DNA of 64,000 bases. Source: Thiocapsa sp. GTDB lineage: Bacteria > Pseudomonadota > Gammaproteobacteria > Chromatiales > Chromatiaceae. Below are positions 24,731 through 32,766 of the stretch, piece by piece (within the stretch, counting starts at the first letter, position 1; each line of letters begins with the position of its first letter). The stretch covers positions 5,022,501 through 5,086,500 of the forward strand of contig NZ_CP073760.1 of NCBI RefSeq assembly GCF_018399035.1, read 5' to 3'. Position numbers and translations under genes: made by a program. Below the pieces are notes generated by a model. That model was not told the origin of the DNA. It searched no databases and saw only the letters and a list, made by a program, of their open reading frames with translations.

Positions 24731-26532
24731 GCATCCAACGTCTGACGCGCCTGACCTTGGCCGGTCTTGCAACGGACAAGGACGCCGTGCTCGAGCGGCT
24801 CCAAACGCTCGGCTGCCTGCACCTGATCCCGTTGCGACCGGCGCCCAGAGAGCCCGAGAAGGAGCCGGCCAGCCACGCCGTCGAGGCGCTGCAGGCCCTG
24901 CGTTACTTGCAGGATAGGCGCGAGAAGCGTCGTCAGGTGCGTGACCCGGCGGGCTTCGATCTGCCCGGCACCATCGCGGCCGTGCTGGAGAATCAGCAAC
25001 GCCTGCGCGATACGAGCGACCGTCGCGATGCCTTGGTCGAGCGCATCGCCGAGCTCGAGCCCTGGGGCGATTTCACCCTGCCGCCCAAGCAGGATCTGGC
25101 CGGGCGCAAGTTTTGGTTCTACATCGTGCCGCAGCGCCAGACGGCGCAGCTTGCCACGCTCGAGCTGCCCTGGCAGGTGGTGCATCGCGACAACCGTCAA
25201 TCCTGGGTCGTGGTGATCCACCCGGACGAGCCGCTCCGCGATGCCCTGCCGGTGCCGCGCACCCTGGCCGGGGCCCTGAGTCTCTCCGAGGTCCGCCGCC
25301 GTCTCGAAGCGGCCGAGCTGGAGCTCGAAGAGATCCAGGCCGAGCACGTTGCCTTGACCCGCTGGATCTATCTCATCTCGACACATCTCGCCCAAGCCGA
25401 GGACGCGGCGCAGCTTCGCCATGCGCAGGCGCAGACGCGCGACGAGGAGTCGCTCTTTCTGGTGCAGGGCTGGGCGCCCGAGGACGCGGTCGCGCCGGTC
25501 CAGGCGCTCGCCGAGCAACAGGGCCTGGCACTCCTGATGGAGGCGCCCGGACCGGACGACGCACCCCCGACCCTGCTCGACAACCCCGGCCCCATCGCCG
25601 CCGGCCAGGACCTGGTGGCCTTCTACCAGATGCCGGCCTACGACTCCTGGGATCCCTCGCGCGTGCTGTTTTTCTCCTTCGCGGCCTTCTTCGCGATGAT
25701 CCTTTCGGATGCCGGCTACGCCGCCCTCCTGGGTGTCCTCTTGCTGGCCTATTGGCGCAAGATCGGCAGCAGCGAGCTCGGCGGGCGCCTGCGCATCCTG
25801 GCCGCGGCCCTGGTCGGCACGTCCGTGGTGTGGGGCGTCCTGGTCGGCAGTTATTTCGGTTTCGCACCCCGGCCGGACAGCCTCCCCGGACATCTGCATC
25901 TGCTGGATATCAACGATTTCGAGGTCATGATGCGGCTGTCGGTCGGGATCGGCGTGGTCCACCTGATCCTCGCCAATCTCGAGATGGCGGGCGCTCAACG
26001 CGGCCGCGCCGCGGGGCGTGTGGCGATCGGCTGGATCGCCGTGATGCTGGGCGGCTTTACGCTCTGGATTGCGGGCGATGTCGGCGCGCCCGAGTGGGTG
26101 ATCCTCTCGGCACAGGTCCTGATGGGCCTCGGGCTCGCCGTGGTCCTGCTCCTCGGCAGCGATCGCCGTGTGGATGGTGTGAAGGCGCTCGCCCTGCGCG
26201 GCTTCGACGGACTGAGCAACCTGGTGCGGGTGACGCAGGTGTTCGGGGACGTGCTCTCCTATCTGCGACTCTTCGCGCTCGGGCTGGCCTCCGCCTCGAT
26301 GGCCATGACCTTCAACGGCTTGGCGCGCGATGTGGCGACCGAGCTGCCGGGCCTGGGACTGCTGCTCGCCATCCTCATCCTCCTGGCCGGTCACACGCTC
26401 AACCTGATGCTCGCGCTCATGAGCGGCGTGGTCCACGGGCTGCGGCTCAACTTCATCGAATTCTACAACTGGGCCCTGGCCGGCGAAGGCTACCCCTTCA
26501 AACCCTTTAAACGGACGGAGTTGCGCGAATGA
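24727..26532 (+). CDS. ntpI: V-type ATPase subunit I (membrane stator)
   Basis: 601 residues. The N-terminal about 300 residues are cytosolic with coiled-coil arms. The C-terminal half has seven to eight helices beginning FFSFAAFFAMILSDAGYAAL. Near the end, DVLSYLRLFALGLASASMAM contains the conserved arginine of the ion half-channel, and HTLNLMLALMSGVVHGLRLN and EFYNWALAGEGYPFKPF close the protein as in archaeal/bacterial V-ATPases. It shares four bases with subunit K. Confidence 0.94.
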   Translation: MSIQRLTRLTLAGLATDKDAVLERLQTLGCLHLIPLRPAPREPEKEPASHAVEALQALRYLQDRREKRRQVRDPAGFDLPGTIAAVLENQQRLRDTSDRRDALVERIAELEPWGDFTLPPKQDLAGRKFWFYIVPQRQTAQLATLELPWQVVHRDNRQSWVVVIHPDEPLRDALPVPRTLAGALSLSEVRRRLEAAELELEEIQAEHVALTRWIYLISTHLAQAEDAAQLRHAQAQTRDEESLFLVQGWAPEDAVAPVQALAEQQGLALLMEAPGPDDAPPTLLDNPGPIAAGQDLVAFYQMPAYDSWDPSRVLFFSFAAFFAMILSDAGYAALLGVLLLAYWRKIGSSELGGRLRILAAALVGTSVVWGVLVGSYFGFAPRPDSLPGHLHLLDINDFEVMMRLSVGIGVVHLILANLEMAGAQRGRAAGRVAIGWIAVMLGGFTLWIAGDVGAPEWVILSAQVLMGLGLAVVLLLGSDRRVDGVKALALRGFDGLSNLVRVTQVFGDVLSYLRLFALGLASASMAMTFNGLARDVATELPGLGLLLAILILLAGHTLNLMLALMSGVVHGLRLNFIEFYNWALAGEGYPFKPFKRTELRE

Positions 26533-26975
26533 ATGAATTTGTGGTTGCGCTGGGCTGGGCCGGGCTCTTCTCTCCCATGGCCCTGGGTGCGATCGGCAGC
26601 GTCATCGGCTGCTCCGTGGCCGGGCAGGCGGCGATCGGTGCCATGGTCGACACCGATTCCGGCTACGGACGTTACATCGGCGTCTCGGTGATGCCCTCCT
26701 CGCAGGTCATCTACGGCATCGTCATCATGTTCAGCCTGCAGCGCGACGTCACGCCCGTGACCGCACCGGCGCTCTTCGGCATCGGTCTGCTCTCGGGTCT
26801 CGCGCTGCTCTTCTCGGCGATGCGTCAGGGTCAGGCGTGCGCCTCGGCGATTCATGCGAGCAAGACCAAGCCCGAGATCTTCGGTCTGTCGTTGGCGCCG
26901 GCCGCCATCGTGGAGGGTTTCGCCGTGTTCGCCTTCGTGTTCGCGCTGGTATTGGCCGGCGGGATCCCCGGATGA
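26529..26975 (+). CDS. ntpK: V-type ATPase subunit K (rotor ring), Na+-ligand-like residues
   Basis: 148 residues, four helices made of two c-type hairpins with one acidic site, as in true V-type rings. Candidate ion ligands by comparison with Enterococcus hirae NtpK: Q59 in MPSSQVIYG, Q100 in SAMRQGQACAS, and E129 in AAIVEGFAVF; the Na+-coordinating Gln, Gln and Glu of NtpK sit in equivalent blocks. This suggests Na+ binding but is not proof, as the alignment is by eye. Overlaps I upstream and E downstream by four bases. Confidence 0.92.
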   Translation: MNEFVVALGWAGLFSPMALGAIGSVIGCSVAGQAAIGAMVDTDSGYGRYIGVSVMPSSQVIYGIVIMFSLQRDVTPVTAPALFGIGLLSGLALLFSAMRQGQACASAIHASKTKPEIFGLSLAPAAIVEGFAVFAFVFALVLAGGIPG

Positions 26976-27709
26976 GCCGCACGAGCAGCGAGGGGCGCGA
27001 CACCATGACCACAGAAGACAAGGGCGCACTCAAGGGCCTTGCATCGTCCGGGGTCGAGGCGTTGATCGAGCGGCTGCGCGACGAGGGCGTGCAGACCGGT
27101 CAAGCCGAGGCGCAGCGGATCGAGGCGGAGGCGCGCCGCGAGGCCGCCCGCATCGTTCGCGAGGCCGAGAACCGCGCTAAGGCGATCCGCGAGGCGATCC
27201 AACAAGAGGTCGATGCGCTGCGCAAGGGCGGCGAAGAGGCGCTGCGGATCGCCATGCGCGACACCGTGCTGCGGCTCAAGGCCGACCTCGCCGATCGCTT
27301 CAGTGACGAGGTCAAACGGCTGATCGCCGCCAAGATCGAGCAGGAGGCATTCCTCGAGCGATTGATTCTCGAGGTGGCCGCAAAGGCACGCGCGGAGGCC
27401 GGGATCGACGCCGGACAGGCCGTCGAGGTCCAGTTGCCGAAGGCGCTGGTGAGCCCGGAGGAGCTGCGTCGCAACCCGCTGGAGCTGCGCGAAGGATCCT
27501 TGTCGCATTTCGTCCTCTCCTTGGCGGGCAACATCCTGGCCGATGGCGTGACCTTCGGGGTCGCCGCCGGAACGGACGGCAAGGGCATTCGGCTCGCACT
27601 CAAGGGCAAGGACGTGCACATCGACCTGACCGACGAGACGGTCGCCGCCACCCTGCTCGCGCATCTGCAACCGCGCTTTCGGGCCATCCTCGAAGGCATG
27701 GTGAAGTAA
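26972..27709 (+). CDS. ntpE: V-type ATPase subunit E (peripheral stalk)
   Basis: 245 residues from the ATG at 26972, which shares ATGA with the K stop codon. An ATG at 27005 with GAGGGGC ahead of it is an equally good start giving 234 residues. The first half is a highly charged coiled coil (AEAQRIEAEARREAARIVRE). The second half (VEVQLPKALVSPEELRRN, RAILEGMVK at the end) is the globular head that contacts the A3B3 ring. No subunit G/H or F gene is seen, as in the Chlamydia-type set. Confidence 0.9.
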   Translation: MSRTSSEGRDTMTTEDKGALKGLASSGVEALIERLRDEGVQTGQAEAQRIEAEARREAARIVREAENRAKAIREAIQQEVDALRKGGEEALRIAMRDTVLRLKADLADRFSDEVKRLIAAKIEQEAFLERLILEVAAKARAEAGIDAGQAVEVQLPKALVSPEELRRNPLELREGSLSHFVLSLAGNILADGVTFGVAAGTDGKGIRLALKGKDVHIDLTDETVAATLLAHLQPRFRAILEGMVK

Positions 27710-27724
27710 GGACACGAGACGACA

Positions 27725-28438
27725 GTGGCGCACTCCGACCGTTACGCGATGCTCCTGAGCGCGTTGCCGTATCACGGCCCGCTCTTCGGTGCCAAGCAGA
27801 CCCCCTTGTCGCGCATCCGACTGAACCAGCGTCTCGCCTTGCTGGATCCGGTCGAGGCGGACTGTCTGCGCCAGGCCAGACGGCTGCTCGAATGGGCGCA
27901 ACAGGAGCCCGACCGGACCGACGCACAGTCGGTGGTCCGAGCCAAGCAGGTGATCGACGGGATCACGAATCCATTCATCCACGATCTGGTGACCTGGCGT
28001 CTCGAGATGCGCACCCTGGTCGCCGCCCTGCGGCGGCGGCACCGCGGCGAGTCCGCCCCGCGCGACCGCCGCCGGGGCTTCGGCCGCTGGACGAGCCGGA
28101 TCATGCAGCACTGGAACGAGCCCGCCTTCGGTCTCGAGCGCGCCTTTCCCTGGCTGCCCGAGGCCGAGCGTCTGCTCGCCCGCGGCGCCACCGTCGATCT
28201 CGAGCGCCTGCTGCTCGGTGCGGTGTGGAATCACTTGGAGAGCTGCAGCGACGGGCACTATCTCGATTTCGAGGCCGTCGTCATCTACGTCCTGCGCTGG
28301 GACATGATCGCGCGCTGGACGACCTACGACGGCGCGGAGGCCGCACGACGCTTCGACGAGCTGGTCGAGCAGGCGATGGCGGGGGTCGAGAAGAGCCTGC
28401 GCCCGCCCGCCGCCGCCTCCCGACCGGAACGCACTTAA
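27725..28438 (+). CDS. DUF2764 family protein, V-ATPase accessory or C-like subunit
   Basis: 237 residues. The N-terminus (YAMLLSALPYHGPLF) and the position directly after subunit E and before A fit DUF2764, the extra gene found in Chlamydia and Bacteroidetes V-ATPase operons. The protein is soluble, helix-rich and tryptophan-rich (WNHLESCSDGHYLDFEAVVI, YVLRWDMIARW). Those operons lack a recognised C and F subunit, so this protein may fill the C role; that is inference. The stop codon TAA is the first three bases of a repeat module. Identification rests on context and weak sequence similarity. Confidence 0.7.
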   Translation: MAHSDRYAMLLSALPYHGPLFGAKQTPLSRIRLNQRLALLDPVEADCLRQARRLLEWAQQEPDRTDAQSVVRAKQVIDGITNPFIHDLVTWRLEMRTLVAALRRRHRGESAPRDRRRGFGRWTSRIMQHWNEPAFGLERAFPWLPEAERLLARGATVDLERLLLGAVWNHLESCSDGHYLDFEAVVIYVLRWDMIARWTTYDGAEAARRFDELVEQAMAGVEKSLRPPAAASRPERT

Positions 28439-28628
28439 ACCGCGCCCGGTGCGGTATGCGATGTTTTTGGATAGGATCGGCCCCGGCAGACGTGACGACC
28501 GTTGGAGTCGGCGCGGTTTAAAACATTAAAAAATATAAAATTTTAAACCGCGTCTCACCGAGGTCGAGGACATCTCCAAAGCCGAACGCAGAATGAAGAT
28601 GACGCATGTCACTCTAGACGCGGTTTAA
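28436..28628. repeat. Composite TAAACCGCG element between DUF2764 gene and ntpA
   Basis: Module 28436-28522 (TAAACCGCGCCC to GGCGCGGTTTAAA) matches those at 2508 and 13259. The AT-rich linker follows. Module 28543-28628 (TTAAACCGCGTC to GACGCGGTTTAA) has a right half matching the half modules at 2467 and 31565. The stop codon of the upstream gene lies in the first base triplet. The element occupies nearly the whole gap before ntpA. Confidence 0.9.
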
Positions 28629-28674
28629 CCCTGTCGACCGCTGGCCCGACGTCGGCGCCCTACTGGATCAACTC

Positions 28675-30609
28675 ATGGCAAGACACACGACCCGAGGCAA
28701 GCCCAGGCACGAGGACCGGTCGCGTGCGTCCGAAGGCGCCTCCCCGACACAGGACCTCGCCGAGATGCGCGACGATGCCCCGATAGCCCCACCGGCACCC
28801 GCGACACGGGCCGACGCACTCGCACAGGTGATCGCGGTGCAGGAGAGCCTGGTGACCATCGAGGCCGGCTGGGAGAAGGGGACGCGCCGCCCCCTGATGA
28901 AGAACGAGGTGGTCCTCATCCTGCCGCGACGGGTTCCCACCGATGGACGCCAGGAACGGCTCAAGGCCGAGGTCCTGCGGGTGCGTGGCGATACCGCCGA
29001 CGTCCAGGTGTTCGAGGATACGCGCGGCATCACCATCGGCGATCCGGTCGAGCAGACCGGCGAGATGTTGTCGGTCATCCTCGGACCCGGCTTACTGGGT
29101 CAAGTCTATGACGGCCTGCAAAGCCCGCTCGACAAGATCGCCATCGCGCATGGCATCTTCCTGCCGCGCGGCGTGGACGTCGATCCCTTGGACCGAGAGC
29201 GCAAATGGTCCTTCGTCCCCGCCGTGTCGCAGGGTGCGCGCTTGGGGGCCGGCGGCCTGCTCGGCACGGTCGCGGAGGGTCGCTTCACGCACAAGATCAT
29301 GGTGCCGTTCGACGAGGCCGGCGAGGTCGAGGTCACCTGGATTCAGGAAGGGAGCGTGACGCTCGACACCCCGGTCGCGCGCATCCGCGATGCCGGGGGC
29401 GAGGAGCATTCCGTCGACCTGACCCAGCGCTGGCCGGTCCGCCGCCCGCTGACCGAGCACATGCTGCGCGCGCGCACGACCGAGCGGCTCTATCCGAACG
29501 AGCCGATGATCACGACCATGCGGACCATCGACACCTTCTTCCCGGTCGCGCGCGGCGGGACCGCCTGCATCCCCGGCCCCTTCGGTGCCGGCAAGACCGT
29601 GCTGCAGCATTCGCTGGCCAAGCATGCGGACGTGGATATCGTGCTGGTGGTCGCCTGCGGCGAGCGCGCGGGCGAGGTGGTGGAAACCATCCAGGAGTTC
29701 CCGCGCATCAAGGACCCGGCGACCGGCGGCTCGCTGATGGACCGCACCATCATTATCTGCAATACCTCGTCCATGCCGGTCGCGGCGCGCGAGGCGTCGA
29801 TCTACACCGGCATCACCATCGGTGAGTACTACCGCCAGATGGGCTATCACGTCCTGCTTTTGGCCGACTCGACCTCCCGCTGGGCGCAGGCGATGCGCGA
29901 GACCTCGGGGCGCCTGGAAGAGATCCCGGGCGAGGAGGCCTTCCCGGCCTATCTGGAATCGGCGATCCGCAGCGTCTACGAGCGCGCCGGCCTGATTCGC
30001 AGCGCCGACGGCAGCTTGGGAAGCCTGACCATGATCGGCACCGTCTCCCCGGCCGGCGGCAACTTCGAAGAACCCGTCACGCAGGGGACACTCAGCACGG
30101 TCAAGAGCTTCCTCGGGCTCTCCTACGATCGTGCGTACCGCCGCTTCTATCCGGCGATCGATCCGCTGATCTCCTGGTCGCGCTACCTGGAGCAGTTGTC
30201 CGACTGGTACGCCCGCAACCTGGACCCGACCTGGACCGAGCGCGTCAAGGCCCTGAAGGATTTCCTGGTCCGCGGCGACAGCGTCCAGCAGATGATGCAG
30301 GTGACGGGCGAGGAGGGCATCACGACGGACGACTATGTCGTCTATCAAAAGGCGCTCTTCCTCGACATGGTCTTCCTCCAGCAGGACGCCTTCGACGATG
30401 TCGACGGCGCGGTCCCCATGGATCGCCAAAAACTCACCTTCGACCGCGTCTGGGGCATCGTCGAGCAGGAGCGCGGCTTCGAGGACAAGGCCGCGGTGCG
30501 ACACCACTTCAACAAGCTGACCGGGCTCTTCAAAAACTTTCACTATGCCGCACCCGAGTCGCCGGACTACACGCGTCTGCTCGCCGAGATCGACGCGATG
30601 GCCAACTGA
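28675..30609 (+). CDS. ntpA: V-type ATPase catalytic subunit A
   Basis: 644 residues. Walker A is GPFGAGKT at 301-308, followed by VVACGERAGEVVETIQEFP, LLADSTSRWAQAMRETSGRL (Walker B and catalytic region), and the non-homologous insert at about 195-240 typical of A subunits. Residues 1-48 are a polar extension before the usual beta-barrel start (QVIAVQESLVTIEAGWEKGT). A is last in the cluster and separated from the other six genes by a composite repeat of about 190 bp, so it may be transcribed or tuned separately. Confidence 0.95.
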   Translation: MARHTTRGKPRHEDRSRASEGASPTQDLAEMRDDAPIAPPAPATRADALAQVIAVQESLVTIEAGWEKGTRRPLMKNEVVLILPRRVPTDGRQERLKAEVLRVRGDTADVQVFEDTRGITIGDPVEQTGEMLSVILGPGLLGQVYDGLQSPLDKIAIAHGIFLPRGVDVDPLDRERKWSFVPAVSQGARLGAGGLLGTVAEGRFTHKIMVPFDEAGEVEVTWIQEGSVTLDTPVARIRDAGGEEHSVDLTQRWPVRRPLTEHMLRARTTERLYPNEPMITTMRTIDTFFPVARGGTACIPGPFGAGKTVLQHSLAKHADVDIVLVVACGERAGEVVETIQEFPRIKDPATGGSLMDRTIIICNTSSMPVAAREASIYTGITIGEYYRQMGYHVLLLADSTSRWAQAMRETSGRLEEIPGEEAFPAYLESAIRSVYERAGLIRSADGSLGSLTMIGTVSPAGGNFEEPVTQGTLSTVKSFLGLSYDRAYRRFYPAIDPLISWSRYLEQLSDWYARNLDPTWTERVKALKDFLVRGDSVQQMMQVTGEEGITTDDYVVYQKALFLDMVFLQQDAFDDVDGAVPMDRQKLTFDRVWGIVEQERGFEDKAAVRHHFNKLTGLFKNFHYAAPESPDYTRLLAEIDAMAN

Positions 30610-30637
30610 CACGACGGGCTGTCGGATATCAATAGCA

Positions 30638-31567
30638 ATGACGCAAGCCTCGAAGTCTGTCGGACCGAGATCGATCGAGGGATTCCAACTCGCCCGGGAT
30701 GCCGGCAAGCTGTGGCTCGAGCACAACGCCTTCAGCCATGCCGGCGCATTGGCCTTCTTTACCCTGTTCTCCCTCGCGCCCACGCTGGTCATCGTCGCCG
30801 CGGTCTTGGGGCTGGTGCTGGGCGAAAGTGCGGCCCAAGGCGAGATTGCCGCGCGCCTGCAGGACGCCATCGGGTTTGGCGCGGCCCAAGCGATCGAGCA
30901 CGCGGTCTTGATGTCGCGCGTGGAGACGACGGGCTTGATGCCGACCCTGCTCGGCATCGGCGCCGTCCTGGTCGGTGCAACCACCGTCTTCGCCCAATTG
31001 CGCTTCTCGCTCAACACCATCTGGGGCGTCAGGCCCAACCCCGAAAGCAGCGGTCTGTTGCGCATGGCCATGACGCGAATCCTGGCCTTGTTCGTGGTTC
31101 TGTTGATCGGCCTGGCGTTGTTGCTCTACAGCGTGATCAGCACAGCGCTGAGCGCGATCGCGCCCTACCTTGACCTGTCGTTGCCGGGCTTGGAGCTGTT
31201 GTGGGTCGGCGGGCAATCGGCGATCGCGCTGCTGATCGCGACGGCCTTCATCGCAACCCTCTTCAAGGTGCTGCCGGACGTGATCCTCTCCTGGCGGGAC
31301 GTGATGATCGGGGCCATCGTCACCGCGTTGATGTTCGCAATCGGGCGCTACGGCATGACCCTGTTTCTTGCACACACCGCGAAGGCGTCCACCTTCGGAG
31401 CGGCGGCCTCGCTGGTGGTCGTCCTGTTTTGGGTCTATTTCTCGGCACTGATTTTCTTGCTGGGCGCGGCCTTCACGCGCATGCATCTCCATGCGCGCGG
31501 CAAGCCCGTCGTTCCCCGCAAATCGGCGGTCAGGGTCATGCAGGAATTCGTTCGGCAATCGCCTTAA
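30638..31567 (+). CDS. YihY/BrkB family inner-membrane protein
   Basis: 309 residues, six predicted helices. Family marks: WLEHNAFSHAGALAFFTLFS near the start, SLAPTLVIVAAVLG, TVFAQLRFSLNTIWGVRPNP, and YGMTLFLAHTAKASTFGAAA to LVVVLFWVYFSALIFLLGAA. Such proteins are of unknown function, once misnamed ribonuclease BN. Start ATG at 30638; the frame is open a little further upstream without homology. The TAA stop (31565-31567) again opens a half copy of the dispersed repeat. Confidence 0.92.
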   Translation: MTQASKSVGPRSIEGFQLARDAGKLWLEHNAFSHAGALAFFTLFSLAPTLVIVAAVLGLVLGESAAQGEIAARLQDAIGFGAAQAIEHAVLMSRVETTGLMPTLLGIGAVLVGATTVFAQLRFSLNTIWGVRPNPESSGLLRMAMTRILALFVVLLIGLALLLYSVISTALSAIAPYLDLSLPGLELLWVGGQSAIALLIATAFIATLFKVLPDVILSWRDVMIGAIVTALMFAIGRYGMTLFLAHTAKASTFGAAASLVVVLFWVYFSALIFLLGAAFTRMHLHARGKPVVPRKSAVRVMQEFVRQSP

Positions 31568-31600
31568 ACCGCGTCCGGAGCGACATGCGTCATTCCGAAT
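31565..31600 (+). repeat. Half module of the TAAACCGCG family
   Basis: TAAACCGCGTCCGGAGCGAC then ATGCGTCATTCCG matches 2467-2500 and, inverted, the right half of 28543-28628. It supplies the stop of the BrkB-family gene and contains the ATG of the next gene. No matching right end is found. Confidence 0.75.
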
Positions 31601-32349
31601 CCGCGTCCGGCGATGCGACTCGACCCGCCGACCCGCGCGCGCCCCGGCGGGTCGTCTTCGCGGTCGATAACCTCGTCAAGACCTACGTCATGGGCGAGGT
31701 CGAGATCCAAGCCCTGCGCGGCGTCGACATCGCGCTTTATGCCGGCGAGCTGGTGGTCATGCTCGGGGCATCGGGATCCGGCAAATCCACCTTGCTCAAT
31801 ATCCTGGGCGGACTCGACCGCGCGTCCGGCGGCCGGGTCCGCTATCTCGACCAGGATCTGACCGGTGCCGACGACAAGGCGCTGACCGCCTTCCGGCGTC
31901 GACATGTCGGCTTCGTCTTCCAGTTCTACAACCTCATCTCCAGCCTGACCGCGCGCGAGAACGTCGCCATCGTCACCGAGATCAGCCCCGACCCCATGAC
32001 CCCGGAGGACGCCCTCGCTCTGGTCGGCCTCGAAGACCGTCTGGACCACTTCCCCTCCCAACTCTCCGGCGGCGAGCAGCAGCGCGTGGCCATCGCCCGT
32101 GCCGTCGCCAAGCGCCCGGCCGTGCTGCTCTGCGACGAGCCTACCGGCGCTTTGGACTCCAAGACAGGCATCCGTGTCTTACAGGTCATCCAGCAGATCA
32201 ACCGGGAGCTCGGTACCACCACGGCCGTCATCACACACAACGCCGTGATCGCCGACATGGCCGACCGGGTGATTCGCTTGGCCGACGGACGCGTGCATGA
32301 GGTTCAGATCAACGCCCGTCGCAGGGATCCCGTCGAGTTGGACTGGTGA
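31585..32349 (+). CDS. LolD-like ABC ATPase without a neighbouring permease
   Basis: 254 residues. Walker A GASGSGKSTLLN, FQFYNLISSLTARENVAIVT, signature LSGGEQQRVAIARA, Walker B LLCDEPTGALD and ITHN in the switch (N after H). This is the MacB/LolD class that partners with FtsX-type permeases, yet none is adjacent; it may serve the pair at 20-22.6 kb or a distant one. The ATG lies within the half repeat; the first about 25 residues are low-complexity before VFAVDNLVKTYVMGE, so the true start could be further in. A repeat module follows two bases after the stop. Confidence 0.88.
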   Translation: MRHSESASGDATRPADPRAPRRVVFAVDNLVKTYVMGEVEIQALRGVDIALYAGELVVMLGASGSGKSTLLNILGGLDRASGGRVRYLDQDLTGADDKALTAFRRRHVGFVFQFYNLISSLTARENVAIVTEISPDPMTPEDALALVGLEDRLDHFPSQLSGGEQQRVAIARAVAKRPAVLLCDEPTGALDSKTGIRVLQVIQQINRELGTTTAVITHNAVIADMADRVIRLADGRVHEVQINARRRDPVELDW

Positions 32350-32350
32350 T

Positions 32351-32436
32351 CTAAACCGCGTCCCCCGGCATATGCGGGGCTGGAGCGGGTCTCGGGCGCG
32401 TGCGAGTCAACGACTGTCGGCGTCGACGCGGTTTAG
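32351..32436. repeat. TAAACCGCG-family module after the orphan ATPase gene
   Basis: Bounded by CTAAACCGCGTCC and GACGCGGTTTAG, 86 bp. The interior (GGCATATGCGGGGCTGG, GTCAACGACTGTCGG) is unlike the other copies, so ends are conserved while the centre differs. Confidence 0.85.
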
Positions 32437-32498
32437 ATGATTGTTTGGAATAGGAGGCGTCCTGCCTTCAACAAAGCTCTTTTAGAGGAGGATTGCCT

Positions 32499-32627
32499 TT
32501 GATCGACTTAACCGAACTGATCACCATCGATCCATCCGTTCGGGGCGGTAAGCCCTGCATCCGCGGTACTCGGATCACCGTGTACGACATTCTCGAGATT
32601 GAAACCCGGGGCGCTGCCCCGGGCTGA
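32499..32627 (+). pseudogene. Truncated DUF433 protein
   Basis: TTG start eight bases after AGAGGAGG. Reads LIDLTELITIDPSVRGGKPC then IRGTRITVYDILE, the N-terminal half of DUF433, a small helix-turn-helix family often paired with VapC/DUF5615-type toxins. Homology stops at DILE and the frame ends 10 codons later in a CCCGGGGC/GCCCCGGG hairpin. No toxin partner follows. About half the domain is lost. Confidence 0.75.
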
Positions 32628-32766
32628 CATCGGTCGCGCCGTTGGCGCTCGACACACACTGCCGGAACGCGGCTCGCCACGCTCGCCCTCAATGGTTTTG
32701 GTTGCTTGATCCTTGCGGCCCTCCGCCCTGCACCCCGCACCCCGCACCCCCCGCACCCGCAGCGGC

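Noticed and set aside
32745..32765. CCCGCACC-type short tandem repeat
   Set aside because: A few imperfect CCGCACCCC units only; probably chance in a C-rich tract.
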